Under the pieces are notes generated by a model, which worked only from the letters and a program-made list of their open reading frames with translations, was not told where the DNA came from and searched no databases. From the NCBI GenBank assembly GCA_016463455.1, contig JAEMRG010000113.1, positions 1-6,586 on the forward strand: a stretch of DNA of 6,586 nucleotides. Reading direction: 5' to 3'. The position numbers were made by a program, and so were the translations under genes. The first letter of the stretch is position 1. Each line of letters opens with the position of its first letter. Positions 6,339-6,586 of the stretch are shown here, in pieces. The stretch is from Rhodoferax sp. (lineage in GTDB: Bacteria > Pseudomonadota > Gammaproteobacteria > Burkholderiales > Burkholderiaceae_C).

Positions 6339-6443
6339 GGCGGGCTTTGCTGGTGTTTTATGCGTTTTGGCGCTGCACCACGCCCCGCCGCATTTCGCGG
6401 TCTAAGGCTGCCTCTAGCGGCCCCCCAATCTGACGGATTGTTT

Positions 6444-6586
6444 ATGAAAATTGCCCAGGAAATTCGCGCCGGTAATGTGATCATGCACGGTAAAGACCCG
6501 ATGGTCGTTCTGAAAACCGAATACAGCCGTGGCGGCCGCAACTCGGCCACGGTGCGCATGAAGCTCAAAAGCCTGATCGCCAACTT
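6444..6586 (+). CDS. efp: Elongation factor P, N-terminal part, cut by the window edge
   Basis: EF-P binds between the ribosomal P and E sites and speeds peptide bond formation at consecutive prolines. The first 47 codons are present (of about 185 expected): MKIAQEIRAGNVIMHG starts the KOW-like N-terminal domain I, and the modification loop reads SRGGRNSA (28-35). Arg32 (codon CGC at 6537-6539) is the residue rhamnosylated by EarP, whereas E. coli EF-P has lysine at the corresponding loop tip and uses EpmA/EpmB. The ATG at 6444 is chosen because it gives the conserved MK-x-AQE-x-RAG start; GGA at 6435-6437 is a weak Shine-Dalgarno. An in-frame ATG at 6360 would add 28 residues that do not resemble EF-P. 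The neighbouring earP on the same strand, 189 nt upstream, encodes the modifying enzyme. The C-terminal domains lie outside the window. Confidence 0.97.
   Translation, partial: MKIAQEIRAGNVIMHGKDPMVVLKTEYSRGGRNSATVRMKLKSLIAN

Overview
The window reads as ordinary, GC-rich (roughly 60%) chromosomal core sequence from a betaproteobacterium. Burkholderiales, probably Comamonadaceae (Rhodoferax/Polaromonas-like), is my best guess. The evidence is the combination of an EarP-type EF-P arginine rhamnosyltransferase next to an EF-P with arginine at position 32, the style of the PpiD, UvrC and PgsA proteins, and the two tRNAs. The genus is inference. I see no insertion sequence, phage gene, CRISPR array, frameshift or broken gene.

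Layout. Positions 1-51 hold the 5' part of a tRNA-His (GTG) on the minus strand, with a perfect TATAAT box just upstream of it. Positions 104-2041 (minus) encode a PpiD/SurA-type periplasmic folding factor anchored in the inner membrane. A strong intrinsic terminator (2063-2089, minus) and a tRNA-Val (TAC anticodon, 2103-2178, minus, CCA encoded) precede it. A structured 180-nt spacer follows, then pgsA (2360-2944, minus) and uvrC (2977-4959, minus). After a 77-nt divergent gap, earP runs on the plus strand (5037-6254), followed by a 189-nt spacer and the first 47 codons of efp (6444 to the window edge).

How the genes relate. uvrC and pgsA are 32 nt apart and probably one transcript, an order also found in gammaproteobacteria, where tRNA genes likewise follow pgsA. 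EarP and EF-P form a functional pair: EarP transfers L-rhamnose from dTDP-L-rhamnose to Arg32 of EF-P, and the modified factor rescues ribosomes stalled at consecutive prolines. Both the catalytic residues of EarP and the target Arg32 of EF-P can be read directly here. PpiD is functionally unrelated to its neighbours.

I did not find an undescribed system. The points most worth a second look are small: a PpiD that keeps the parvulin active-site histidines that E. coli PpiD lacks, a set of mutually exclusive hairpins between pgsA and tRNA-Val, a terminator only 21 nt ahead of the ppiD start codon, an imperfect inverted repeat in the uvrC/earP gap, and a possible Pro-Pro-containing mini-ORF plus an in-frame upstream ATG before efp.
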